From positions 1-64,000 of the forward strand of contig CAMHUC010000004.1 of assembly GCA_946188155.1 (NCBI GenBank): a stretch of 64,000 nucleotides of DNA, given 5' to 3'. Below are positions 50,285 to 58,410 of the stretch, one piece after another. Every line of letters starts with the position of its first letter. Position 1 is the stretch's first letter. The notes under the pieces were generated by a model. It ran no database searches and was not told the origin of the DNA. It was given only the letters and a program-made list of their open reading frames with translations. The position numbers and the translations under genes are program-made. The stretch comes from an uncultured bacterium. Its GTDB lineage: Bacteria > Bacteroidota > Bacteroidia > Bacteroidales > Bacteroidaceae.

Positions 50285-50830
50285 ATGGAGACAGAGCAGC
50301 ATCTGCTGGAAGCCATCCGCAGTGGCGACCGTCAGGCCATGCGCCGGCTCTACGAACGCTACGTGGGATATGCCATGGCCATCGCGCTGAGGTATATCCC
50401 GGATCGCGACGAGGCAGAGGACGTGGTGCAGGACAGCTTCGTCAGGATTCTGACCACCATCGCGCAGTTCAGCCACCAGGGCGAGGGCTCGCTGTCGGCA
50501 TGGGTGTCGAGAATCGTGGCCAACCAGGCCGTCGACCACCTGAGGCGCCGAGAGCGGTTGAGCTTCGTCAGCGACCTGCCCGACGACATCGCCGACGACG
50601 AGGAACCCGACATCGGCGACCTGCCGCCCGACGTGCTCACCAGGATGATCAGCCGACTGCCCTCAGGCTACAGGATGGTGCTCAACCTCTACGTCTTTGA
50701 GCACTGCCCCCACCAGGAGATAGCGCGGCAACTGGGCATCAAGGAGAGCACATCGGCCTCGCAACTGCTAAGAGCCAGGAAGATGCTGGCAAGGATGATG
50801 AAAGAATACTTAAAACAACAAGGAATATGA
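50285..50830 (+). CDS. ECF-type RNA polymerase sigma-70 factor
   Basis: MRRLYERYVGYAMAIALRYIPDRDEAEDVVQDSFVRIL; region 4 GYRMVLNLYVFEHCPHQEIARQLGIKESTSASQLLRARKML. Confidence 0.93.
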   Translation: METEQHLLEAIRSGDRQAMRRLYERYVGYAMAIALRYIPDRDEAEDVVQDSFVRILTTIAQFSHQGEGSLSAWVSRIVANQAVDHLRRRERLSFVSDLPDDIADDEEPDIGDLPPDVLTRMISRLPSGYRMVLNLYVFEHCPHQEIARQLGIKESTSASQLLRARKMLARMMKEYLKQQGI

Positions 50831-52077
50831 AACAGGAAGACTGGGCACGACAACTGGAACACCGACTGGCCGACCACCAGGAGGCACCCTCCCATGACCT
50901 GTGGACGGACATCGAGGCCAGGATGGCCGAAGGCAGCGGGAAGGCGGCGCGCCTGGCGACACTGCGCCGATGGAGCGCCGTGGCGGCGGCCGTGCTGCTC
51001 GCTTTCGGGGGCGCATACCTGTGGTGGCAGCAACGGGAGCCGGATGCTGTGGCTGACGGCAGAGTGCAGACTGGCAAGGCAATAGCTGGAGCCGTTGAGA
51101 ATACATCTGACGCACCAGTGGCAGAACCGAACGAAAGGATATCTGGCGGACCAGTGGCTGAAGCCGTCAGCCATACAGCGATGCCCTTGACATACAGCAA
51201 CGAGGCAGCCCCTCATGTAAAGCATGCCGCACAGCAGGGGCAGACGGCATACGAGGACCCCAAGGCTGCAGGAAAGGAACCCGCATCAGCCCCTCCTGCA
51301 GAAGGAGAACCAGTCTCCCCAGCCACGGAACCCCGGCAGGCAACAACCATCACGGCCACATCACAGCACAAAGAGGTGCATTCCGCCACCATCGCAACGC
51401 CGCATCAGCGAAGCATCGCCCTCAGCCTCTACGCCAGCAACGGCCTCACCCGTTACAACGACCGCAGCCCCGTGATGATGAGTCCGCTGATGGCGGCTCA
51501 GTTCGACTACGGTCACCAGTCTGGCAGCAGTGCGGCACGGGCCAGGTCGGCCATCTATCTGGCCGACGTCGAGGAACGGCAACAGCACAGCCAGCCCGTC
51601 TCTTTCGGTCTCACAGCCAGTTATCCGCTCGGCCGCCGCTTCGCGCTGTCGGCGGGAGTAGCCTACACCCGCCTTAGTTCCACCTTCACCTCCATCGTAC
51701 ACGGCAGCGAGATAGACCGCCGGCAGACACTCCACTATCTCGGCATACCCCTCACGCTGCGCTGGGACGCCTGGCGCTACCACGGACTGAAGGTCTATCT
51801 CGCCGCCGGAGCCCAGGCCGACTGGAACATCAAGGCCAGGAGCGAGATACAGGGTGCGGTGCTCTCGATGGACAAGGACGGCATGCAGTGGTCTGTTGGC
51901 GGCAGCCTCGGCGTGCAGTACGACGTGCTGCCCCAACTGGGCATCTACGCTGAACCCGGCCTTCGCCACTACTTCGACAACGGCAGCCCTGTGCGCAACT
52001 ACTACAAGGACCACCCCACCAACTTCAGCCTGCAGATAGGCCTGCGCCTGAACCTGGGCTCCGGCCGGACGGAGTGA
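50827..52077 (+). CDS. single-TM/outer-membrane beta-barrel-like protein, likely sigma-regulatory partner
   Basis: Overlaps sigma stop by 4 bp; TM AAVLLAFGGAYLWW; C-terminal barrel-like YPLGRRFALSAGVAYTRLSS...FSLQIGLRLNLG. Confidence 0.75.
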   Translation: MKQEDWARQLEHRLADHQEAPSHDLWTDIEARMAEGSGKAARLATLRRWSAVAAAVLLAFGGAYLWWQQREPDAVADGRVQTGKAIAGAVENTSDAPVAEPNERISGGPVAEAVSHTAMPLTYSNEAAPHVKHAAQQGQTAYEDPKAAGKEPASAPPAEGEPVSPATEPRQATTITATSQHKEVHSATIATPHQRSIALSLYASNGLTRYNDRSPVMMSPLMAAQFDYGHQSGSSAARARSAIYLADVEERQQHSQPVSFGLTASYPLGRRFALSAGVAYTRLSSTFTSIVHGSEIDRRQTLHYLGIPLTLRWDAWRYHGLKVYLAAGAQADWNIKARSEIQGAVLSMDKDGMQWSVGGSLGVQYDVLPQLGIYAEPGLRHYFDNGSPVRNYYKDHPTNFSLQIGLRLNLGSGRTE

Positions 52078-52200
52078 ACTACAATCGTGACACGCGGAAT
52101 TGTTAAAGGTGCTTAAATATTAGGCTCCTTTCATTGTCAATCCAGAAATAGTTCATATCTTTGCGATATCAAATTGATATCACTTTAAACATTAATCGTT

Positions 52201-53166
52201 ATGGAGAATAAGGAGTATTCATTCAAGGGAACAGTGTTGAACGGCTTTCTGATGTTGTTTGTCAACTTCGCCGTTCTGGTATTGTCAATCGTAGGCATCG
52301 TCTATGCCATCATCCAGCTCGACGGCAGCGACGGGGCCCAGGGCGGCTGGCTGCTCGGCGGCAGCATCCTGCTGCTGATAGCTAATGTAATAATGTGGTG
52401 TGGACTGAACCAGTTGGAGCCCAACGAGGCCAAGGTGATGAACTGGTTCGGCAAGTATGCCGGCACGTACACCGAGACGGGCTTTTTCTGGATCAATCCC
52501 TTCTACGGCACGAAGAAGGTGTCGCTGCGCGCACGTAACCTCGATGCCGAGCCTATCAAGGTGAACGACAAGACGGGCAACCCCGTGATGATAGGCCTCG
52601 TGCTGGTGTGGAAACTGAAGGATACCTATAAGGCCCTCTTCGAGGTGGACACCCAGACGATGGCTGCCAATCCCAACACCGTGGGCAGCGACACCAAGGG
52701 GCTGATGAACGCCTTGGAGAACTTCGTCCGTGTACAGAGCGACGCTGCCCTGCGCCAAGTGGCCGGGCAGTATGCCTACGACGATGAGGACAACAGCGGC
52801 GACGAACTGACGCTGCGCTCGAGTGCCGACGAGATTAACCAGCAGCTGGAGGAGAAACTCGACGAACGACTGGCACTGGCAGGCATCGAGGTGGTGGAGG
52901 CCCGCATCAACTACCTGGCCTACGCTCCGGAGATTGCGGCCGTGATGCTGCGCCGTCAGCAGGCTACAGCCATCATCACGGCCCGCGAGAAGATCGTGGA
53001 GGGGGCCGTATCGATGGTGAAGATGGCACTCGACAAACTCTCTGACGAGAACATCGTGGAACTCGACGACGACAAGAAGGCTGCCATGGTATCGAACCTG
53101 CTCGTGGTGCTCTGCGGCGACGACTCCGCACAGCCCGTGGTGAATACCGGGACACTGAACCACTGA
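52201..53166 (+). CDS. SPFH/band-7 domain membrane protein
   Basis: NEAKVMNWFGKYAGTYTETGFFWINPFYGTKKVSLRARNLDAEPIKVNDKTGNPVMIGLVLVWKL; TATCTTTG box upstream. Confidence 0.92.
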   Translation: MENKEYSFKGTVLNGFLMLFVNFAVLVLSIVGIVYAIIQLDGSDGAQGGWLLGGSILLLIANVIMWCGLNQLEPNEAKVMNWFGKYAGTYTETGFFWINPFYGTKKVSLRARNLDAEPIKVNDKTGNPVMIGLVLVWKLKDTYKALFEVDTQTMAANPNTVGSDTKGLMNALENFVRVQSDAALRQVAGQYAYDDEDNSGDELTLRSSADEINQQLEEKLDERLALAGIEVVEARINYLAYAPEIAAVMLRRQQATAIITAREKIVEGAVSMVKMALDKLSDENIVELDDDKKAAMVSNLLVVLCGDDSAQPVVNTGTLNH

Positions 53167-53187
53167 TAAGACGAAAGAACGAGAGCC

Positions 53188-53400
53188 TTAGACGAATGTA
53201 CGAATAAACGTTTTTACGGAAGATGTAGTTTTAGACGAATGTACGAATAAACGTTTTTTCGGAAGATGTAGTTTTAGACGAATGTACGAATAAACGTTTT
53301 TCGGAAGATGTAGTTTTAGACGAATGTACGAATAAACGTTTTTACGGAAGATGTAGTTTTAGACGAATGTACGAATAGACGATTTTACGGATAATATAGA
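53188..53400. repeat. five ~43-bp direct units (ttagacgaatgtacgaataaacgtttttacggaagatgtag)
   Basis: ttagacg starts at 53188, 53231, 53274, 53316, 53359. Confidence 0.95.
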
Positions 53401-53410
53401 CAGCACGAAT

Positions 53411-53791
53411 ATGGAGAACAAGGAGTTGATAGACTTGATTGCTGAGTGTGCAAAGAATGTACGAAAACAATTGGCAGCCGGCTACGAAGAGAAGATATAT
53501 AAGAATGCGATGTATATCGAGATGAAGAAGAATGGTATCCTGGTGGAAACGGAAGTACCCTTTAAGGTCTACTATGATGGCGTCATTGTTGGTGAATACC
53601 GTGCAGACCTGGTTGCCGACCATAAGGTCATCGTTGAATTGAAGGCTGTCAATGCCCTTGTTAAATACCATTCCGTGCAACTTGTCAACTATCTGACCGC
53701 CACAGGTCTCGATGATGGAATCCTCATCAACTTCGGAGCAGAGAGACTGGAGATTATCCCCAAGACTCGCCTCTACTATAAGCGTCTATAG
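53411..53791 (+). CDS. GxxExxY family protein (PD-(D/E)XK superfamily-like)
   Basis: AGYEEKIYKNAMYIEMKKNGILVETEVPFKVYYDGVIVGEYRADLVADHKVIVELKAVNAL. Confidence 0.9.
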   Translation: MENKELIDLIAECAKNVRKQLAAGYEEKIYKNAMYIEMKKNGILVETEVPFKVYYDGVIVGEYRADLVADHKVIVELKAVNALVKYHSVQLVNYLTATGLDDGILINFGAERLEIIPKTRLYYKRL

Positions 53792-53950
53792 AACCGTTCA
53801 TTCGTACATCCGTCTAAAAAAATCCGTTCATTCGTACACCCGTCTAAAAAAAACGTTCATCCGTACAACCGTCAAAAGAAATCGTTCATTCGTACACCCG
53901 TCTAAAATAAACTTTTATCAGTACATCCGTCAAACAGTACACCCGTCAAA
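53792..53950. repeat. inverted-orientation arm of the same word family (cgttcattcgtacacccgtctaaaa)
   Basis: Reverse complement ttttagacgggtgtacgaatgaacg mirrors the upstream units. Confidence 0.92.
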
Positions 53951-53951
53951 A

Positions 53952-54167
53952 ATGGCAGAAAAGAAGACTATCAAGAGTTTTATCCTCCGCGTCGACTCAG
54001 ACACGATGGACGCTATAGAGGCCTGGGCTGCGGACGAGTTCCGTAGCACCAACGGTCAACTGCAGTGGATCATCACCGAGGCGCTGCGCAAGGCCAAGCG
54101 TCTGCCAAAGAAGAAAACGAGTTCAGCTCGGCAGCCATCGAACAACGAAAACAATTCAGAATCATGA
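53952..54167 (+). CDS. Arc/ribbon-helix-helix-like DNA-binding protein
   Basis: MAEKKTIKSFILRVDSDTMDAIEAWAADEFRSTNGQLQWIITEALRKAKR. Confidence 0.85.
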   Translation: MAEKKTIKSFILRVDSDTMDAIEAWAADEFRSTNGQLQWIITEALRKAKRLPKKKTSSARQPSNNENNSES

Positions 54168-54346
54168 ACAGAAAGAAAGCCCTCCTATTCATCGCGCTAC
54201 TCGAAGCGATGTTCTTTGCCATCTTCACCATGCTCTTTATGCGTGGTGCCATCAAGCTGGCAACCTTCATCGCCGTCATCCTCACGTTCAGCGTCATTGT
54301 CAACGTCCTGTTGGTGGTGGCCATCCGTAAACTTCCAAATGACTGA
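54164..54346 (+). CDS. small two-TM membrane protein
   Basis: MNRKKALLFIALLEAMFFAIFTMLFMRGAIKLATFIAVILTFSVIVNVLLVVAIRKLPND; 4-bp overlap with previous gene. Confidence 0.7.
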   Translation: MNRKKALLFIALLEAMFFAIFTMLFMRGAIKLATFIAVILTFSVIVNVLLVVAIRKLPND

Positions 54347-54348
54347 TT

Positions 54349-54783
54349 ATGAACAAGAATAATATCAACTTCCAGGTTCATCGCACGACGGAGGGTACCA
54401 TCTGCGAGGCCGTCAGTGGGCTGCTGCTACTGCTGTCGCTCATCTTCAGCATTATCATCATGTACCATTCCAAACAGGTTGGTGGCGGCATGCTCATACA
54501 GACGGGCATCATCGCCTTTTGCGTCGTGCTGATACTGGTGCTGGCCTATCATCCCAGCACGTTTAACATCCCCGATGACTCCAATGCCGAGATGTTCATC
54601 GCCACCGTGCGCTTCCTCCGCTATACGGCTGTGCTGGTATCAATGCTCTCGCTGACCATCACCCTCAGCTCCTTCCTCGGCTTCCTTGGAGAAATCGTGC
54701 CTTCACTATTTGGCATCTGCTTCGTGCCCCTTATGTGCTGGTACTTCTTCGTGTATTTCAAAGCAAAGCGGCGGCATGGTTAA
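54349..54783 (+). CDS. multi-TM hypothetical membrane protein
   Basis: Hydrophobic 144-aa ORF, tightly spaced. Confidence 0.75.
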   Translation: MNKNNINFQVHRTTEGTICEAVSGLLLLLSLIFSIIIMYHSKQVGGGMLIQTGIIAFCVVLILVLAYHPSTFNIPDDSNAEMFIATVRFLRYTAVLVSMLSLTITLSSFLGFLGEIVPSLFGICFVPLMCWYFFVYFKAKRRHG

Positions 54784-56002
54784 CATCAAAAGAATACTCA
54801 TATCTGCCTTGGCTGCATTCGCCTTGCAAGTCTCGGCACAGAACATCAGCGGCACATGGAACGGTGAACTGAATGCCGGCATACAGAAAATCCCGTTGGT
54901 GCTGAACCTGACAGCCGACGGCATGTGTACGCTCGACAGTCCACAACAGGGAGCCAAGGGAATACCTGCCGACATCGTATTCCGCTCGGCCGACTCGCTG
55001 AATGTCAGCATCACAGCCCTGAAAGCCTCTTTTGCAGGCAGGCTGCAGGATGGTGAACTGAAGGGTGTATTCACGCAACACGGCTTTAAGCTGCCGCTCA
55101 ACCTGAAGCCGGGCGAGAGGGCTGAGGCCAAGCGCCCACAGACGCCCAAGCCGCCCTATCCCTACCAGACGGAAGAGGTGACTTTCGTCAACGCGGAGGC
55201 AGGGGCCACCCTGGCAGGCACGCTCACCCTGCCGAAGGATGCCCGATGCGTGGTGCTGATGGTGACGGGCAGCGGACAGCAGAACCGCGACGAGGAACTC
55301 TTCGAGCATAAGCCGTTCGCCGTGATTGCCGACTTCCTGGCCCGTCAGGGTATTGCCACGCTGCGCTATGACGACCGTGCCACGGGAGCCTCTGTCGGAG
55401 GCGAGGTGAAGAGTGCCACCACGCCCGACTTCATGGGCGACGCCGCAGCAGGCCTCGATTTCCTACGCAGCAGGAATACATTCTACAAGGTGGGGATACT
55501 GGGTCACAGCGAGGGCGGAACCATTGCCTTTATGCTTGGCGCACAACAGAAGCCCGACTTCGTCATCTCGCTGGCAGGCCCCGGCGTGAAAGGCGACACG
55601 CTGCTGGCGGCTCAGGCCAACCGTATACTGGCCCTGCACGGAGTGCCGGAGAGTATGACCGTCGAGAAGTATCGCCAGCAGCAGTCCGTTCAGTCTGTTC
55701 CGTGGCTCAAGTGGTTCATGGACTACGACCCCACGGACGACATCCGACGAACCAGCTGCCCCGTCATGGCCATTAACGGCGACCGCGACTGCCAGGTCAT
55801 CTCCTCACAGAATCTCACGGCCATCCGCCAACAGCTTCCCCCGTCGGAAAAGAACCTCATCAAGGAATACCCAGGTCTTAATCATCTCTTCCAGCACTGT
55901 CAGACAGGACTGCCCACGGAGTATGGTCTAATAGAAGAGACCATCTCGCAGGAAGTGCTGAAAGACATGGCCGACTGGCTGAAACAGATAGCAGTCCAAT
56001 AA
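54776..56002 (+). CDS. secreted alpha/beta hydrolase
   Basis: MVNIKRILISALAAFALQVSAQ signal; VVLMVTGSGQQNRDEE; VGILGHSEGGTIAFML; NHLFQ. Confidence 0.88.
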   Translation: MVNIKRILISALAAFALQVSAQNISGTWNGELNAGIQKIPLVLNLTADGMCTLDSPQQGAKGIPADIVFRSADSLNVSITALKASFAGRLQDGELKGVFTQHGFKLPLNLKPGERAEAKRPQTPKPPYPYQTEEVTFVNAEAGATLAGTLTLPKDARCVVLMVTGSGQQNRDEELFEHKPFAVIADFLARQGIATLRYDDRATGASVGGEVKSATTPDFMGDAAAGLDFLRSRNTFYKVGILGHSEGGTIAFMLGAQQKPDFVISLAGPGVKGDTLLAAQANRILALHGVPESMTVEKYRQQQSVQSVPWLKWFMDYDPTDDIRRTSCPVMAINGDRDCQVISSQNLTAIRQQLPPSEKNLIKEYPGLNHLFQHCQTGLPTEYGLIEETISQEVLKDMADWLKQIAVQ

Positions 56003-56033
56003 GGCCGTTCCATCAGCGTTAAACCATTCGTCG

Positions 56034-57122
56034 TCAGCTGTTCTTCTTGTAGCTCTGAACGGCCCAGGTAGCCATGAAGAGTCCGATGGCGAGGAGGGCC
56101 AGCACCTGATGGGCCACGTCGCGAAGGCCGCCGCCACGGATGAACACGGTGCGGATGGCATCGATGAAGTAGTGCATCGGGTTGACGTAGGTGGTCAGGT
56201 AGGCCCAGTCGGGCATGGAGCGGGTGGGCGTGAAGAGTCCGCTGAGCAGCATGATGCAGACGATGAAGAACCACATGACGAACATGGCCTGCTGCATGGT
56301 GTCGCTGTAGTTGGAGACGATGAGGCCGAAGGAGGAGAAGAACAGTGCCAGCAGCATGGCGAGCAGGTAGACGAGCCAGAGCGGTCCGTCGGGAGCGAGG
56401 CCGTAGATGAGCCAGGCCAGCAGTAGGCATACGGTGACCACGAAGAGGGCGATGAGCCAGTAGGGTATGAGCTTCGACAGGATGAAGGCCCACTTCGATA
56501 CGGGTGTGACGTTGATTTGCTCGATGGTGCCTGCCTCCTTCTCGCCCACGATGTTGAGCGTAGGCAGGAATCCCGTCATCAGCATCATCACGATGGCCAG
56601 CAGGGCGGGAATCATGTAGAGCTTGTAGTTCTGGTGAGGGTTGTAGAGGAGTGAAGAGTGAAGAGTGAAGAGTGAAGAATTTGCTGCCGCCGCAGTTGGG
56701 AGGGCGGCAGCGAATTCTTCATTTAAGATCTGCGAGAGATAGGCCGAGCCCATTGAGCCCTTGGTGCCGTTGACGGCGTTGGCGGCGATGAGATACTGGC
56801 CGTCGCGGATCTCCAGGATGATGTCGGCCCGGCCGTTCTCGATGTCCTTCATGGCCTCGGCGTAAGTGGCTTTTTGGCCGTTGAAGATGAAGTAGCTGCT
56901 GGCGGCTATCTTGCCGACCAGCCGCTGCGACTCGACGGTATGGTCGATGTCGACAACGTCGACACGGATGTTCTTCACCTCCATATTCATGACCCACGGC
57001 ATGACGCACATAATCATAATCGGGAATATGATGATGAGCCGTGGCAGAAAGGCATTGCGGCGAATCTGCAGGAATTCCTTTTGAATCAAATATTTTATCA
57101 TTGCATTCTTTTCTTTCGTCAT
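56034..57122 (-). CDS. ABC-2 type transporter permease
   Basis: EFLQIRRNAFLPRLIIIFPIMIMCVMPWVMNMEVKNIRVDVVDID; GEKEAGTIEQINVTPVSKWAFILSKLIPY. Confidence 0.92.
   Translation of the reverse strand: MTKEKNAMIKYLIQKEFLQIRRNAFLPRLIIIFPIMIMCVMPWVMNMEVKNIRVDVVDIDHTVESQRLVGKIAASSYFIFNGQKATYAEAMKDIENGRADIILEIRDGQYLIAANAVNGTKGSMGSAYLSQILNEEFAAALPTAAAANSSLFTLHSSLLYNPHQNYKLYMIPALLAIVMMLMTGFLPTLNIVGEKEAGTIEQINVTPVSKWAFILSKLIPYWLIALFVVTVCLLLAWLIYGLAPDGPLWLVYLLAMLLALFFSSFGLIVSNYSDTMQQAMFVMWFFIVCIMLLSGLFTPTRSMPDWAYLTTYVNPMHYFIDAIRTVFIRGGGLRDVAHQVLALLAIGLFMATWAVQSYKKNS
56651..56720. repeat. gtgaaga (7-bp period) array plus 15-bp-arm hairpin inside permease CDS
   Basis: gtgaagagtgaagagtgaagagtgaagaatttgctgccgcc-gcagttgggag-ggcggcagcgaattcttc. 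Confidence 0.9.
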
Positions 57123-57185
57123 TTCATTATAACGTTATATCGTAATGTCGTCATTTCGTTATAACGTTATAACGTCATAACGTGA
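57117..57185. repeat. 8-bp-period cgttataa array
   Basis: cgttatat cgtaatgt cgtcattt cgttataa cgttataa cgtcataa cg. Confidence 0.85.
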
Positions 57186-57195
57186 TCAACTCGCC

Positions 57196-58335
57196 TCACT
57201 CCAGCCTCGTCCTGAACTTCTTCAGTGCGACGGTGAGCAGCAGGGCGGTCATGGCGGCGAGTACGGCGACCTCCTTCATCACCTCACTGATGCCCACGCC
57301 CATGATCATCAGCTTGCGCATGGCGTCGATATAGTAGCGGGGCGGCACCACGGCAGCTATCCACTGCAGCACCTGTGGCATCGACTCCACGGGGAACATC
57401 ATGCCCGAGAGCATCACCACGGGCATGAGCAGCACCATCGCCGAGAGGAGCAGGGCCACGAGCTGCGTCTGGGCGACGTTGGAGATGAGCAGACCCAGCG
57501 AGAGGGCCAGTAAAATATATAAGGTGGAGATGGCGACAATCCAGAACAGCGAGCCGGCGAGGGGCACGCCGAGCACGTAGCGGGCCATCATCAGGATGAC
57601 GATGAGGATGGCGAAGGCCAGCACCAGATAGGGCACGGCCTTGGCAATGATCACTATCAGCGGCCGCACGGGCGATACGAGCAGCACCTCCATCGTGCCC
57701 CGCTCCTTCTCGCGGACAATTGAGATGGAGGTCATCATGGCGCAGATGAGCATCAGCAGCATGCCCATGATGGCCGGCACGAAGTTGTAGGCCGACTTCA
57801 TCTGGGGGTTGTAGAGAAGTGAAGAGTGAAGAGTGAAGAGTGAAGAAGGTTTATTCACTCTTAACTCTTCACTTAAAATGGTCTGCTGCGCATAGGTAGT
57901 CCACTGCTGGGCCATGTTGGGGTCGGAGCCGTCGACGATTAGCTGCAGCCCGCTCTTACGGCTGGCGAAGTCGCTGGCGAACACCACGGCCATGTCGGCC
58001 TGCTGGCTGCGGATGAGCCGCTCGGCCTGGCGTGGGGTGCCTACGGTGGCGGTGATGGTGAAGTACTCCGACTGCGCGAGTCGCTCCACGGCCTGCTGCG
58101 TCTGATGGTCCATCTGTGAGGTGACCACCACCGTCCGCACGTTCTTCACGTCGGTGGTGATGGCGAAGCCGAAGAGGAGCATCATCACCACCGGCATGCC
58201 GAAGAGAATGAGCATCGTGCGCTTGTCGCGCAGGATGTGCTTGGCTTCTTTGATGACAAACGAGAGGAAAGGCCCACCCAAGCCCTCCCAAAGGGAGGGA
58301 TGTTTGGTTACATTTTCTACAGCTTTATCACTCAT
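57196..58335 (-). CDS. ABC-2 type transporter permease
   Basis: FVIKEAKHILRDKRTMLILFGMPVVMMLLFGFAITTDVKNVRTVVV; VREKERGTMEVLLVSPVRPL. Confidence 0.92.
   Translation of the reverse strand: MSDKAVENVTKHPSLWEGLGGPFLSFVIKEAKHILRDKRTMLILFGMPVVMMLLFGFAITTDVKNVRTVVVTSQMDHQTQQAVERLAQSEYFTITATVGTPRQAERLIRSQQADMAVVFASDFASRKSGLQLIVDGSDPNMAQQWTTYAQQTILSEELRVNKPSSLFTLHSSLLYNPQMKSAYNFVPAIMGMLLMLICAMMTSISIVREKERGTMEVLLVSPVRPLIVIIAKAVPYLVLAFAILIVILMMARYVLGVPLAGSLFWIVAISTLYILLALSLGLLISNVAQTQLVALLLSAMVLLMPVVMLSGMMFPVESMPQVLQWIAAVVPPRYYIDAMRKLMIMGVGISEVMKEVAVLAAMTALLLTVALKKFRTRLE
57815..57876. repeat. gtgaaga 7-bp-period array, mirrored by actcttcac, inside permease CDS
   Basis: gaagtgaagagtgaagagtgaagagtgaagaaggtttattcactcttaactcttcactt. 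Confidence 0.9.
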
Positions 58336-58410
58336 GTCTATCTTATTGTTCTTTATTTGTTTATATCTATCTAAACATCCTTCCCTTGGGGGGCTTGGGT
58401 GAGCTCTTCC

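Noticed and set aside
53188-53400. CRISPR-like array of five ~43-bp units
   Set aside because: Whole unit is repeated with no unique spacers, no cas genes nearby, and the word is inverted on the far side of the gene.
58273-58402. Invertible (phase-variable) promoter between inverted copies
   Set aside because: One arm is inside the permease coding sequence and no site-specific invertase is visible; kept only as a test in the repeat finding.
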